Position numbers and translations under genes: made by a program. 64,000 bases of DNA from positions 1,612,001 to 1,676,000 of the forward strand of contig NZ_FQWU01000001.1 of NCBI RefSeq assembly GCF_900129765.1, written 5' to 3'. The DNA comes from Massilia sp. CF038 (GTDB taxonomy: Bacteria > Pseudomonadota > Gammaproteobacteria > Burkholderiales > Burkholderiaceae_D). Below are positions 42,686-51,976 of the stretch, piece after piece; positions within the stretch are counted from its first letter, which is position 1; each line of letters starts with the position of its first letter. The notes under the pieces were generated by a model. The model ran no database searches. It was not told where the DNA came from and was given only the letters and a program-made list of their open reading frames with translations.

Positions 42686-43828
42686 ATGACTGCCGACGTC
42701 AGCAGGAACGAAATTGCAAAGCAACAAGCACTGCGCATGCGGCGCGTGCTGCTCGCCTCGATCTCGTATTTATTTACCTTGACGCTGGTCGCCATTTTTT
42801 GCTGGCTCGGGTATTTCGGCGTGCCGGTTCTGATCAACTATTTCCTTGCCGTCCTCGCACTCAACCTTGTTTTCTGCCTGGCCATCCGCACCAATCTGAA
42901 TTTGCGCTTTGCCGACCCCAGCATGACGCTGGTGCAGATTTGCGCATCCATCCTGCCGGGTTTGTACGTGATGTATCACGCCCAGCAGCCGCGCACCGTG
43001 TTTTTGCTGTTGTGCATTTCGGCTGCCATGTATGGACTGTTCCAGTTCCGCCCGCGCGACTTTGTCATCATGACGCTGGCCATCGTGGGCGGCTACGCCA
43101 GTCTGATTGCGCTGGTGTACCTGAACCGGCCAGGCGAAATCACGCTCCAGGTGGAAATCCTGCAACTGTTTGCCGTGTTCGCGACCTTTATCCAGTTTAG
43201 CGGGCTGGGTATCTATATTGCGGGCCTGCGCACCAAGGTCAAGGACAAGCACAAGGAGCTGGCCGCCCGCAACGGCGAACTGGAAACGGCCCTGGCCAGG
43301 ATTGAGGAACTGGCCATGCGCGACGAGCTGACCGGTGTCTTCAACCGGCGCTACCTGATGGAGTCGATCAGGAATGAAAAACTGCGCTGCGAGCGCAGCG
43401 GCGGCGTGTTTTCAATCTGCATTCTTGACGTCGACTGGTTCAAGCAAGTCAATGACACCCACGGCCACCTGGCGGGCGACCAGATCCTGCAGGCGATTGC
43501 CCGCTGCGGCCAAGGCGCGCTGCGCCAGAGCGATCTGTTTGGCCGCTACGGCGGCGAAGAATTCGTCATGGTACTGACCAGCACCATGGTCGAAGGCGCG
43601 ATGATTACTGCCGAACGGCTGCGCGCGCGCATCGAGGCGCTGACGTTTCCTGCCATCGATCCGCAGCTGCGCGTAACGGTCTCGATCGGGATCGCGGAGT
43701 CGCGCGCCTTTGAAGACACTGCATTGACCTTCAAGCGCGCCGATGAAGCGCTGTACCGCGCCAAGCAGGCCGGCCGCAACCGCAGCGTGATTGCCGCTCC
43801 GGCGCAGCCATCGGAAGCGCTGGCCTGA
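42686..43828 (+). CDS. Membrane diguanylate cyclase
   Basis: 380 residues. About six N-terminal membrane segments (SISYLFTLTLVAIFCWLGYF to LFAVFATFIQFSGLGIYIAG), a short coiled linker (KDKHKELAARNGELETALA) and a GGDEF domain with active-site GGEEF at 289-293. The cyclase should make c-di-GMP. An inhibitory RxxD site is not obvious. GAGAGG lies 6 bases before ATG 42686, which is preferred over ATG 42680. Single gene. Confidence 0.92.
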   Translation: MTADVSRNEIAKQQALRMRRVLLASISYLFTLTLVAIFCWLGYFGVPVLINYFLAVLALNLVFCLAIRTNLNLRFADPSMTLVQICASILPGLYVMYHAQQPRTVFLLLCISAAMYGLFQFRPRDFVIMTLAIVGGYASLIALVYLNRPGEITLQVEILQLFAVFATFIQFSGLGIYIAGLRTKVKDKHKELAARNGELETALARIEELAMRDELTGVFNRRYLMESIRNEKLRCERSGGVFSICILDVDWFKQVNDTHGHLAGDQILQAIARCGQGALRQSDLFGRYGGEEFVMVLTSTMVEGAMITAERLRARIEALTFPAIDPQLRVTVSIGIAESRAFEDTALTFKRADEALYRAKQAGRNRSVIAAPAQPSEALA

Positions 43829-43843
43829 TGCCGGCCGCTGCGG

Positions 43844-44608
43844 CTATTTGCAGGCGTAAAGCTGGTCGTTGCGGCCCTTGCCCTCGAGTCCTGCAAGCTG
43901 GCCGCGTTCATCGATATTCATTTTGATCAGGCGGCCGTCGGCCAGCGTGGCCGAATAGAACAGCTTGCTCAAGCCGTCGGTGAACAGGGCGCTCTGGCGC
44001 CGGCTGGTACCAATGTCGAACTGCTCGGCGTCGAGCGAGAGGACGCCGTTTTCGAGTGCAAACATGACTTCCGCGCTCTTCAGGGCGCCAGTGGGGATGC
44101 AGCTGAGCGGGCGCCGGGGCGTATCGATTACGCGGGCAATCAGCGCGTACACGTTCAAGCCGTGCAGGGCGGCTGGTGCGGTGGCTTGTTCGCAGGCCAC
44201 GGCCTGGTCGCCATTGGCCACCATGGCCGTCAGCCCGCGCTGGGCCCCTTTGTCGGCCAACATCAAGGTGAATTCGCCCACGCCCGCATTGATGGCGGCT
44301 GTCGGCACCTCGTTGTCCATTGCGCTGGACAGCGAGATGTCGGCGCTGCGCAAATCGCCGCTCAATTTGCCGGCACTGACCTTGCCGCCCGCTGCAATCA
44401 CGATTGGGCCGGGGAAGGGTGCCGGATCGGGTGGGCGCAGGCACTGGCCGCCATAGCTGCCCGCCACCAGTGGCGCAATCAGAGTCCAGTAGTTGACGCT
44501 CGGTGTGGCTGGCACGGAAGCTGCGGCAGGTGCATCGCTGCTCTTGCCCTGGCATGCGCTGAGCATGACCGCGGTCAGAAAAATAAACCGCGCAGGGCTG
44601 CTTGGCAT
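43844..44608 (-). CDS. Hypothetical lipoprotein
   Basis: 254 residues. Lipobox VMLSAC near residue 19 (FIFLTAVMLSACQG). The mature protein has no recognised domain; SYGGQCLRPP, AVACEQA and LSCIPTG contribute cysteines that may pair. Convergent with the cyclase gene 15 bp away. No functional clue from context. Confidence 0.75.
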   Translation of the reverse strand: MPSSPARFIFLTAVMLSACQGKSSDAPAAASVPATPSVNYWTLIAPLVAGSYGGQCLRPPDPAPFPGPIVIAAGGKVSAGKLSGDLRSADISLSSAMDNEVPTAAINAGVGEFTLMLADKGAQRGLTAMVANGDQAVACEQATAPAALHGLNVYALIARVIDTPRRPLSCIPTGALKSAEVMFALENGVLSLDAEQFDIGTSRRQSALFTDGLSKLFYSATLADGRLIKMNIDERGQLAGLEGKGRNDQLYACK

Positions 44609-44696
44609 GCTGATGCTCCTCGAGTAAATTGAAACCTTAGCATGGAATTATTCGCCAGTGCTAGAATTCAAGCACTTCGTCAGACTTGGACATGCC

Positions 44697-45509
44697 ATGC
44701 AATTTGACACCCTGTCGGTCACGCTTGACCAGCACATTGCCACCATCACGCTGAATCGGCCGGACAAGGCCAATGCCATGAACCTGGCGATGTGGCACGA
44801 CATTCGCAGCGCGTTTCGCTGGGTCGACGCCACCCCCGAGGCGCGGGTCGCCATCCTGCAGGGAGAAGGCAGCAACTTCACCGCCGGGATCGACCTGCAG
44901 ATGATGATGGGACTGGGCGCGCAGATCCAGAACGATTGCGAAGGGCGCATGCGCGAATCGCTGCGCGCCGTCATTCTCGACCTGCAGGATACCCTGAGCA
45001 GTCTGGAACGCTGCCGCAAGCCGGTGCTGGCCGCCATTCACGGCGCCTGCATTGGCGGCGGCATCGATCTGATTGCCTGCGCCGACATGCGCTACTGCGC
45101 GGCTGACGCGACCTTTTCAATCAAGGAAATCGATATCGGCATGGTGGCAGACGTCGGTACCCTGCAGCGCTTGCCGCGCCTGATTGGCGAAGGCATGCTG
45201 CGCGAGCTGGCCTACACCGGGCGCCGCATCGATGCCGCCGAAGCGCGCGCCATTGGCCTGGTCAACCGCGTGTTCGATACCCGTGCGGCCCTGCAGGAAG
45301 GCGTGCGCGCGATTGCCGCGACCATCGCCGCCAAGTCGCCATTGTCGATCCGCGGCTCGAAAGAAATGATCAATTACGCGCGCGACCATACAGTAGCCGA
45401 TGGCTTGAACTATGTCGCGACCTGGAACGCTGCCATGCTGATGTCCGATGATTTGCAAAAGGCGTTGATGGCGGGGATGAGCAAGCAGCCACCGGAGTTT
45501 ACAAATTGA
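44697..45509 (+). CDS. Crotonase, dienoyl-CoA-isomerase-like
   Basis: 270 residues of the enoyl-CoA hydratase/isomerase fold. HGACIGGGIDLIACADMRY forms the oxyanion loop. Asp124, Glu144 (FSIKEIDIG) and Asp152 (VADVGTLQRLP) correspond to Asp176, Glu196 and Asp204 of rat delta3,5-delta2,4-dienoyl-CoA isomerase, so isomerase rather than hydratase activity is likely, in oxidation of odd-position unsaturated fatty acids. The stop overlaps the acetyltransferase start. Confidence 0.87.
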   Translation: MQFDTLSVTLDQHIATITLNRPDKANAMNLAMWHDIRSAFRWVDATPEARVAILQGEGSNFTAGIDLQMMMGLGAQIQNDCEGRMRESLRAVILDLQDTLSSLERCRKPVLAAIHGACIGGGIDLIACADMRYCAADATFSIKEIDIGMVADVGTLQRLPRLIGEGMLRELAYTGRRIDAAEARAIGLVNRVFDTRAALQEGVRAIAATIAAKSPLSIRGSKEMINYARDHTVADGLNYVATWNAAMLMSDDLQKALMAGMSKQPPEFTN

Positions 45510-46045
45510 CGACGATTCGGATCCGAACCCTGACGCGCGACGATGCGCCAGCGCTGTACACCTTCGAGATGGCCAACCGCAAATGGTTCGAGCAGCACAT
45601 CGACGCGCGCGGCGATGCGTTCTACACCCAGGACGCGGTGCGCCGCCATGTGGGTGAGCTGGTCGATGCGCACACGCGCGGCCAGTGGCATGCCTGCGTG
45701 CTGGCAGACGAAAACGGTACCATTGTCGGCCGTGCCAACCTGAAGGAAATCGACATCGTCGCCGGAAGGGCCGAAGTGGGCTACCGCATTGCCGGCACCC
45801 ATATCGGGCGCGGCCTGGCCACCATGGCGCTGCGCCATCTGATCGACCTGGCGCGCGACCAGTGGAAGCTGCACACCTTGACAGGGGTGGCCACGGAACA
45901 GAATGCCGCCTCGTTCAAAGTACTGGAAAAATGCGGCTTTCGGCTGCTGGTGCCGTTGCCCGGCGTGGCCGTGGTTCTGGGCACGCCGGTCAACGGCCGG
46001 GTCTACGAGCTGGCAATTGCCGGGTACGTGAAACCGACAAAGTGA
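45506..46045 (+). CDS. GNAT-family N-acetyltransferase (RimJ/RimL type)
   Basis: 179 residues. IRTLTRDDAPALYTFEMAN opens the fold; VGYRIAGTHIGRGLATMALRHLI contains the acetyl-CoA pyrophosphate loop, and NAASFKVLEKCGFR the closing motif. Target unknown. The start is TTG at 45506, overlapping the crotonase stop by 4 bases (TTGA); no ATG is suitably placed. Its 3' end overlaps the convergent CPBP-protease gene by 43 bp. Confidence 0.85.
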   Translation: MTTIRIRTLTRDDAPALYTFEMANRKWFEQHIDARGDAFYTQDAVRRHVGELVDAHTRGQWHACVLADENGTIVGRANLKEIDIVAGRAEVGYRIAGTHIGRGLATMALRHLIDLARDQWKLHTLTGVATEQNAASFKVLEKCGFRLLVPLPGVAVVLGTPVNGRVYELAIAGYVKPTK

Positions 46046-46896
46046 ATCGCGTTGAACGCGAAGTGGGTCAGGATGGCCGCTTCAGTGCGGCCGGTGGCCG
46101 CGAAGGCCGCGCCGTAACCGACACCGCACAGCGTTGCCAGCATGGCGTAAGCCGCGCCGCCGCCCAGATGGGCCACACCGAACAAGACGGCTGACAATAG
46201 CAGCGCCGCTACCTGCCAGCTGCGGCTGTCGGGCTTGCGCTGCGCCAGAAGGTGCTGCAGAAAGCCGCGAAAGAACGCCTCTTCTGCCACGCAGGTCAAC
46301 AGCAGATTGGTCACCAAAAACACCAGGGTGTAGTCGGGCCACTTCAACGCAGGGCGCACGACCTGCGTCAGTATCGCCACCAGCATGACGCTGCTGACCG
46401 TTACTGCCGCGATGGGCCAGCTGCGGCGCAGCAGGGTGCGCCATTCGGCACCGCTGGCCGCTCGCGGGCACACGAATGCCAGCAAGAGCAGACCGACGGC
46501 GCCCTTGTCGAAATTGGCGTACTGCGTGAAGGGCAGCGCGTCTGGCGTGAAGCGCACTCCCGCGATCAGCTGTGGATTAGCAAAGCCGGGTACCTTGTGC
46601 ACGGCCAGCGCCAGACCAAGCAGCGCCGTGCCGATGCCGGCCACAATCCGCAGCGCAGGCGTCCATTGCGCAGACCCGGTTGCCTGCGCCAGGGCGCCAA
46701 ATACGGCCAGCGCGGCCAGGCCGGTCAGCGTCAGCACGCCACTGAAGAGGGCCCACACCACGGCGGCGCCAAACAAGGCAATCCAGGGTGGGACCGCAAC
46801 CGTGGCAGACAGGCGCACAGGTGGCAGCCACAGGGCCAGGATCGCCAGGCCGAGCAAGCCGAACGTGAAAAGCTGCAGTGCCGGTAGCGGCGTCAC
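46003..46896 (-). CDS. CPBP-family intramembrane protease
   Basis: 297 residues, about eight hydrophobic segments. The three family motifs are present: AEEAFFRGFLQ (Glu-Glu-x3-Arg), VLFGVAHLGGG and LTHFAFNAIHF. CPBP/Abi proteins are glutamate-type intramembrane endopeptidases; in bacteria they mature peptides, protect against bacteriocins or act on unknown substrates. The start overlaps the histidine-phosphatase stop by 4 bases. A specific role is not evident. Confidence 0.85.
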   Translation of the reverse strand: MTPLPALQLFTFGLLGLAILALWLPPVRLSATVAVPPWIALFGAAVVWALFSGVLTLTGLAALAVFGALAQATGSAQWTPALRIVAGIGTALLGLALAVHKVPGFANPQLIAGVRFTPDALPFTQYANFDKGAVGLLLLAFVCPRAASGAEWRTLLRRSWPIAAVTVSSVMLVAILTQVVRPALKWPDYTLVFLVTNLLLTCVAEEAFFRGFLQHLLAQRKPDSRSWQVAALLLSAVLFGVAHLGGGAAYAMLATLCGVGYGAAFAATGRTEAAILTHFAFNAIHFVGFTYPAIASS

Positions 46897-47393
46897 TGGG
46901 CGGCGATCGAGGTCAGAAGCACCGTGCTGACGGTACCGTCGGCGCCGATCGTCACCTGATACAGGCGGTCGAATTCATCGTCGCCGATCGGCGTGCCGGG
47001 CGCGCCGCCAAGCAGCTTGACCAGCTCAGGTACGGTGTTTGAATGGCCGACCAGCAGGGTCGGGCCAGGCGTGGCCTTGATTTTGGCGATTACCGCTTCC
47101 GGTTTGGCCGGGTCGTAGGTCTGGACCGCGACACCGGCCTTGCTGGCCAGCGGGCCGGCAGTTTGCTGGGTGCGCAGCGTGGCGGTGCTGTACACCTGGC
47201 GAATGCCCACTTTGCCCAGCAGGGTTGCCAGCATCGCCGCGCGGGCCTGGCCTTGCGTGGTCAGCTCGGGATCCTTGCCCGCACCTTTTTCGCCGTGGCG
47301 GGTCACATAGACCGTGGTCGGTTCGGCCAGAGCCAGTGCCGGTGCCAATAAGGCGCCTGCCATCAGGATTGCGGCAATCAATCGTCTACGCAT
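46893..47393 (-). CDS. Exported histidine phosphatase (SixA/PGM-like)
   Basis: 166 residues. Signal peptide to LALAEP, then VYVTRHGEKG with the catalytic His, and LLVGHSNTVPELV with the second His, the branch-2-like pattern of small histidine phosphatases. It should act in the periplasm on an unknown phosphoester. The start at 47393 lacks a strong ribosome site; a longer frame would begin in the REP-like repeat. Upstream gene of the pair with the CPBP protease. Confidence 0.82.
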   Translation of the reverse strand: MRRRLIAAILMAGALLAPALALAEPTTVYVTRHGEKGAGKDPELTTQGQARAAMLATLLGKVGIRQVYSTATLRTQQTAGPLASKAGVAVQTYDPAKPEAVIAKIKATPGPTLLVGHSNTVPELVKLLGGAPGTPIGDDEFDRLYQVTIGADGTVSTVLLTSIAAQ

Positions 47394-47430
47394 GGGAGAA
47401 ATGCTTTCGTTATAAAAAGGCGGAAACGTC

Positions 47431-47532
47431 ATCGTCCTCGCGAAGGCGCAGTCGCATGCGACTGCCCCATGCCACATTTGCTCCATCGCTGAACATGCGT
47501 GGCATAGGTCCCCGCCTCCGCGAGGACGATGT
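47431..47532. repeat. REP-like palindrome with a palindromic insert
   Basis: Outer arms ATCGTCCTCGCGAAGGCG and CGCCTCCGCGAGGACGAT match. In the left arm the usual GGGACC block is replaced by CAGTCGCATGCGACTG (47449-47464), a perfect 16-bp palindrome. It lies upstream of the histidine-phosphatase gene. Confidence 0.8.
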
Positions 47533-47727
47533 GGGTTTAGGTAATGTCGTCTAAAAAAAGACTGACATATATACCATGCCTGCCCAATGGGGAGCAGGGC
47601 TGTCGACCCCTCCGGCCCCTGCGATACGCGCAATTTTGGCGAAAATACAACGACTACCGTTCCCTCCGTGGTCTGAATGTTATTTTATATGCTGATAGAA
47701 TTGCACTTCTGCTAAAAGGTTCTATCA

Positions 47728-49986
47728 ATGGTTTTCCGTATTGGCCCCAATTCAGCCCCCCGGCCGCGCACCTCCGACCTCGCCCTGCGCGCGAAGGTGC
47801 CGGATGCAGCCGCGCGCGCGGCCGGTTTTGGGCGCTGGTGGTATGAGGCGGATTGCCAGGCAATGGTGTTCTCGCTGGAGGCGGCGCAGCTGATCGGCGA
47901 ACCGCCCGGTGTCCACGTCAGTCTGGCCGATTGCTTCACCAGCGTGGTGCCGGAAGATCTGGTGCAGCTCACTGCCAGCCTGGGTACGGGCGCCGAGTGC
48001 GAGTTTCGCATCGTAACTGGCAGCGACGGGCTGCGCTTTCTGCGTCTGGTGGTGCTGTCGCCCGCCGGCGCAAGCCAGGACGAAGCCGTCGAGGGCATCC
48101 TGATCGATATCACCGCCGTCAAGTACGCGGCCATGCGCGAGCAATTCAGTTTTGAGTCGACCCAGCTGATGATCGGCGCCACCACGCTCGATGATGCAGT
48201 CAGCAAGATGATCGCGCTGGTGTGCACCAATCTGGGCTGGGATTGCGGCATGTACTGGTCGATCGCGCAGTCAGGCTCCGAAGCAGGGCGCCTGGTCCTT
48301 AGCCATTACTGGAGCGGCGAGGCGCGCGCGCCGGCCGAGGTGTTCGAGAAAACGGGTGGCCACCGCCTTAGCATCGCCCCGCGCGAAGGCGTCGTTGGCG
48401 CGGTCTGGAGTACTGGTAAAGCGCGCTGGATCGAGGATATCGCTACCGATCCCCAGTTCCTGTATCCGGCCTATGCCCAGCAGTCGGGCATCCATTCCGG
48501 CTATGCCTTCCCGGTCGCGTACGACAGTGATGACGGCCGGCGCCACCGGCCCGGCGTGCTGATTTTCTTCAGCTGTCTGGCGCGCCAGCGCACGGCGCAG
48601 CTGCCGCGCCTGTCCGAAGCCATTGGCGGCTTGATTGCGCAAACCGCGCAGCGCCTGTCGCAACAGGAAAATATCCGCGAACTGGCCCAGGTCGACGCCT
48701 TGTCCGGCCTGGCCAACCGGCGCCACTTCCATGATCTGCTGGACCTGGCCTGCCAGCGCGCCAGCGCACGCGAAGTACCGCTCGGGGTGCTGTTCATTGA
48801 CCTGGACCGCTTTAAACCAATCAACGATGGCCTCGGTCACGCGGTGGGCGACGCTGTCTTGAGCATGTTTGCCCAGCGCCTGTCGGACCTGACCCCGCGC
48901 GCGGCCCACGCAGGCCGGGTCGGCGGCGATGAATTTGCCCTGTTCCTGTACCCTGGCGATTCGCTCACGCGCATGCGGGAAATGGCCGAGAAGGTGCTGG
49001 CGGCAGCGCGCACGCCGTTCATGGTGGACGGGCGCGAACTGGTGATCTCGGCCAGCGTCGGTGTGAGCATGTACCCGGCCGACGGCGCCACCTCCGCCGA
49101 ACTGCTGCGCAATGCCGATACCGCCATGTACCGCGTCAAGCGCGGCGGGCGCAATGGGATTGGCTACTTTACCGACGACGGTTCGCACGGCGACGCCGGC
49201 TCGCAAGACGCGCTGCTGCTGCAGTTGACGGTGGAGGTCGAGCTGATTCACGCGCTGGCGGGCCAGCGCCTGTTCCTTGAATACCAGCCGGTGATCGATG
49301 CCGATACGGGCCGGGTGCGCGCGGTCGAGGCGCTGGTGCGCTGGCGCCGCCATGACGGCAGCGTGGTCGCGCCTGACGTATTTATTCCGATCGCCGAAAA
49401 GAGCCATTTGATTGTTGACGTGGGCCGCTGGGTGATTCGGCAGGCCTGTCGCGACCTGCCGCGCATGCACGGCGCTGGCTTGCATGGCCTGCAGCTCAAC
49501 GTCAACATGGCGGCGCGCGAATTCATGAACGAAGCGCTGCCCGCGGAAATGGAAGAGATCACGCTGGAAGCAGGCGTCGAGCCGCGCTTCGTGTGCCTGG
49601 AGCTGACCGAAGGGATGATGATGAATCACCCCGAGCAGGTCATTCCGGTGATGCAGGCGCTGCGCGGGCACGGCTTCAAGATCAGCGTAGATGATTTCGG
49701 CATGGGCTACTCCTCGCTCTCGCGCCTGAAGGACTTGCCAATTTCTTCGCTCAAGATCGACCGTTCCTTCGTCAGCGGCCTGCCGGCGGACCACCAGGAC
49801 CGCGCCATGGTGCAAACCATTGTCGACATCGGCCGCAACATGCATCTCGATGTGATTGCCGAAGGCGTGGAGAACGACGATCAGCTGCAATTGCTGCGCA
49901 AGCTGGGCTGCAACTTGATTCAAGGCTATTACACGGGCCGTCCGATGTCGTTGGAACAATTAATTCAGGAGCACGGAAGCGCTTAG
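47728..49986 (+). CDS. PAS/GAF sensor with GGDEF and EAL domains
   Basis: 752 residues, soluble. A PAS-like region (about 25-130), a GAF domain (about 145-310; GMYWSIAQSGSEAGRLVL to SGYAFPVAYDSDD), GGDEF with intact GGDEF at 399-403, and EAL with Glu534 in VEALVRW, NVNMAA, LTEGMMM, DDFGMGYSSLSRLKDLP and GVEN all present. Both cyclase and phosphodiesterase sites look functional. It probably turns c-di-GMP over in response to a cytoplasmic signal. Followed by nasT but separated by 66 bp. Confidence 0.92.
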   Translation: MVFRIGPNSAPRPRTSDLALRAKVPDAAARAAGFGRWWYEADCQAMVFSLEAAQLIGEPPGVHVSLADCFTSVVPEDLVQLTASLGTGAECEFRIVTGSDGLRFLRLVVLSPAGASQDEAVEGILIDITAVKYAAMREQFSFESTQLMIGATTLDDAVSKMIALVCTNLGWDCGMYWSIAQSGSEAGRLVLSHYWSGEARAPAEVFEKTGGHRLSIAPREGVVGAVWSTGKARWIEDIATDPQFLYPAYAQQSGIHSGYAFPVAYDSDDGRRHRPGVLIFFSCLARQRTAQLPRLSEAIGGLIAQTAQRLSQQENIRELAQVDALSGLANRRHFHDLLDLACQRASAREVPLGVLFIDLDRFKPINDGLGHAVGDAVLSMFAQRLSDLTPRAAHAGRVGGDEFALFLYPGDSLTRMREMAEKVLAAARTPFMVDGRELVISASVGVSMYPADGATSAELLRNADTAMYRVKRGGRNGIGYFTDDGSHGDAGSQDALLLQLTVEVELIHALAGQRLFLEYQPVIDADTGRVRAVEALVRWRRHDGSVVAPDVFIPIAEKSHLIVDVGRWVIRQACRDLPRMHGAGLHGLQLNVNMAAREFMNEALPAEMEEITLEAGVEPRFVCLELTEGMMMNHPEQVIPVMQALRGHGFKISVDDFGMGYSSLSRLKDLPISSLKIDRSFVSGLPADHQDRAMVQTIVDIGRNMHLDVIAEGVENDDQLQLLRKLGCNLIQGYYTGRPMSLEQLIQEHGSA

Positions 49987-50052
49987 CGCTGGCCTGCATC
50001 TTGCTTGGGTAGTGGGTCATGTGCAGTCATGCTTAACCCTTAATCGCCCACA

Positions 50053-50700
50053 ATGTCTAAAACCGCCTCAGCGCCGCCACGCCAATTGCGCATCGTGGTG
50101 GTCAATCCCGTTCTCGCCGACGGCGATGAACACGATGCCGCACTCGCGGCCCAGGTCCGGCGCGGCAGTGCGCTGCGTATCGGCCTGCTCGAATCGGGCT
50201 ACGATATCGTCGCCTCGCTCCCCGCCGACGTCTATCTGCCCGAGCGCGTCGCTCAGCTCCAGCCCGACATGATCATCATTGATGCCGAATCGGACGCGCG
50301 CGATGTGCTCGAGCATATCGTTATCGTCAGCCGCGACGCGCGCCGTCCCATCGTGCTGTTTACCGAAGACGAAGACACTGGCAGCATGGACGCGGCCATG
50401 GCCGCCGGGGTGTCGGCCTATATCGTTGCCGGCCTGCAGGCTGAACGCATCAAGCCGGTGCTGAACGTGGCGCTGGCGCGCTTCCGCCAGGAGCAGAAGC
50501 TGCTGGCCGAATTGTCCGAGACGCGCCACAAACTGGCTGAACGCAAGGTGATTGACCGCGCCAAGGGCATCTTGATGAGCAACCAGCGTCTGACGGAAGA
50601 CCAGGCTTACCAGAAGCTGCGCAGTATGGCCATGAACAAGAACCTCAAGCTGGCGGAAATCGCCCAACGCATCATTGACGTGGAAGACCTGTTGGGATGA
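50053..50700 (+). CDS. nasT: NasT-type ANTAR antiterminator
   Basis: 215 residues. Pseudo-receiver domain (MIIIDAESDARDVLEHIVIV) and a C-terminal ANTAR domain (LAERKVIDRAKGILMSNQRL then DQAYQKLRSMAMNKNLKLAEI). NasT binds paired hairpins in the leader of nitrate-assimilation mRNA and prevents termination when nitrate is present. Such hairpins occur at 52188-52253 upstream of the nitrate transporter. The stop overlaps nasS by 4 bases, so sensor and effector are co-translated. Confidence 0.92.
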   Translation: MSKTASAPPRQLRIVVVNPVLADGDEHDAALAAQVRRGSALRIGLLESGYDIVASLPADVYLPERVAQLQPDMIIIDAESDARDVLEHIVIVSRDARRPIVLFTEDEDTGSMDAAMAAGVSAYIVAGLQAERIKPVLNVALARFRQEQKLLAELSETRHKLAERKVIDRAKGILMSNQRLTEDQAYQKLRSMAMNKNLKLAEIAQRIIDVEDLLG

Positions 50701-51797
50701 ACAGCACTGCCAGACCCCTGCGTATCGGCTACATGCCGCTGACCGATGCTGCCGCCCTGGTGATGGCGGTGGAGCGCGGCTTCGACCGCCGTCACGGCAT
50801 CGCCATCGAATTGTCCCGCGAAAGCTCGTGGGCCAGTGTGCGCGACAAGCTGCGCAGCGGCGCCCTCGATGCCGCCCACGCCCTGTACGGCATGGTCTGC
50901 GGCGTCGAACTGGGCATAGGCGCGCCGCCCCAGGCCATGGCCGTGCTGATGAACCTGAGCCAGAATGGGCAGGCCATCACCTTGTCGAAGGTACTGGCCG
51001 AGCGTGGCCAGGTCAGTGGCGCCCAGGGCTACAGCTTTGCCCACACCTTCCCGACCGGGAACCATGCGATGCTGCTGTATTACTGGCTGGCGGCGCTGGG
51101 CGTCGATCCGCTGCGCGACGTGCGCACGCTGACGGTGCCGCCGCCGCAGATGGTGGCTAACCTGCGTGCTGGCACCATCGACGGCTTCTGCGTCGGCGAA
51201 CCCTGGGGCGAGCGCGCCGTGCAGGACGGCATTGGCGTGACTGCCGTGACAAGCCAGCAAATCTGGCCTGACCATCCGGGCAAGGTGCTGGGGGCCACGG
51301 CAGCCTGGGTCGACGCCAATCGTGATAGTGCACGGGCGCTGGTGGCCGCGCTGCTGGACGCATCGCGCTGGATTGACGCATCCGAGGCCAACAAGCGCGC
51401 CACCGCCGAGGCGATGGCACAGGCGGGCGTGCTGGCCACGCCGTATGCCAGCATCGCGCCGCGGCTGCTGGGCCACTATGAAGACGGTCTTGGCAAGCGC
51501 TGGGACGACCCGAATGCGCTGGCCTTTTTCCGCGCCGGCAGCGTCAACTTTCCGTATCTGTCCGACGCCATGTGGTTCATGACCCAGCACCGGCGCTGGG
51601 GATTGCTGAGCCAGGACCCGGACTACCGGGCCGTGGCCGAGCGCCTGTGCCGCATCGACGTGTACCAGGAGGCGGCACGCCTGGTCGGGGTAGAACTGCC
51701 CGCCACGGCACTGCGCAGCAGTACCTTGTGCGACGGCGTACTCTGGGACGGCAGCGACCCGGCAGGCTACGCCGCCAGCTTCCCCATCCGCAGCTGA
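50697..51797 (+). CDS. nasS: NasS nitrate sensor, cytoplasmic NrtA-like protein
   Basis: 366 residues. RPLRIGYMPLTDAAALVMAV, LLYYWLAALGVDP, MVANLRAGTIDGFCVGEPWG and a YLSDAMWFMTQHRRWG segment match NrtA/NasS. There is no signal peptide, so it works in the cytoplasm, holding NasT until nitrate or nitrite binds. The last codons (GYAASFPIRS) are repeated as non-coding DNA in the 53-bp tandem array that follows, so the 3' end of this gene was copied downstream. Confidence 0.9.
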   Translation: MNSTARPLRIGYMPLTDAAALVMAVERGFDRRHGIAIELSRESSWASVRDKLRSGALDAAHALYGMVCGVELGIGAPPQAMAVLMNLSQNGQAITLSKVLAERGQVSGAQGYSFAHTFPTGNHAMLLYYWLAALGVDPLRDVRTLTVPPPQMVANLRAGTIDGFCVGEPWGERAVQDGIGVTAVTSQQIWPDHPGKVLGATAAWVDANRDSARALVAALLDASRWIDASEANKRATAEAMAQAGVLATPYASIAPRLLGHYEDGLGKRWDDPNALAFFRAGSVNFPYLSDAMWFMTQHRRWGLLSQDPDYRAVAERLCRIDVYQEAARLVGVELPATALRSSTLCDGVLWDGSDPAGYAASFPIRS

Positions 51798-51976
51798 CCC
51801 ATCGCGAAGGCGGGGCGGGCTACACCGCCAGCTTCCTCATCCGCAGCTGACACATCGCGAAGGCGGGGTGGGCTACACCGCCAGCTTCCTCATCCGCAGC
51901 TGACGCATCGCGAAGGCGGGGCGGGCTACACCGCCAGCTTCCTCATCCGCAGCTAACACATCGCCCTCGCGGAGGC
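51765..51976. repeat. Four tandem copies of a 53-bp unit
   Basis: Units begin with GGCTAC at 51765, 51818, 51871 and 51924, an exact 53-bp period. Each contains the end of nasS including its stop codon (CCGCAGCTGA or a variant) and GCGAAGGCGGGG, a fragment of the REP-like repeat. Only the first copy is coding; the last merges into the intact repeat at 51957. Confidence 0.9.

Noticed and set aside
48271-49959. 562-codon open frame antisense to the GGDEF-EAL gene
   Set aside because: His/Gln/Val-rich shadow translation; the sense protein is unmistakable.
50697-51797. NrtA-type periplasmic nitrate transporter subunit
   Set aside because: No signal peptide and no permease or ATPase genes; ATGA overlap with nasT points to the NasS sensor.
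51765-51976. Possible CRISPR array
   Set aside because: Units are contiguous 53-bp copies with no unique spacers and derive from a gene end plus a dispersed repeat; no cas genes.
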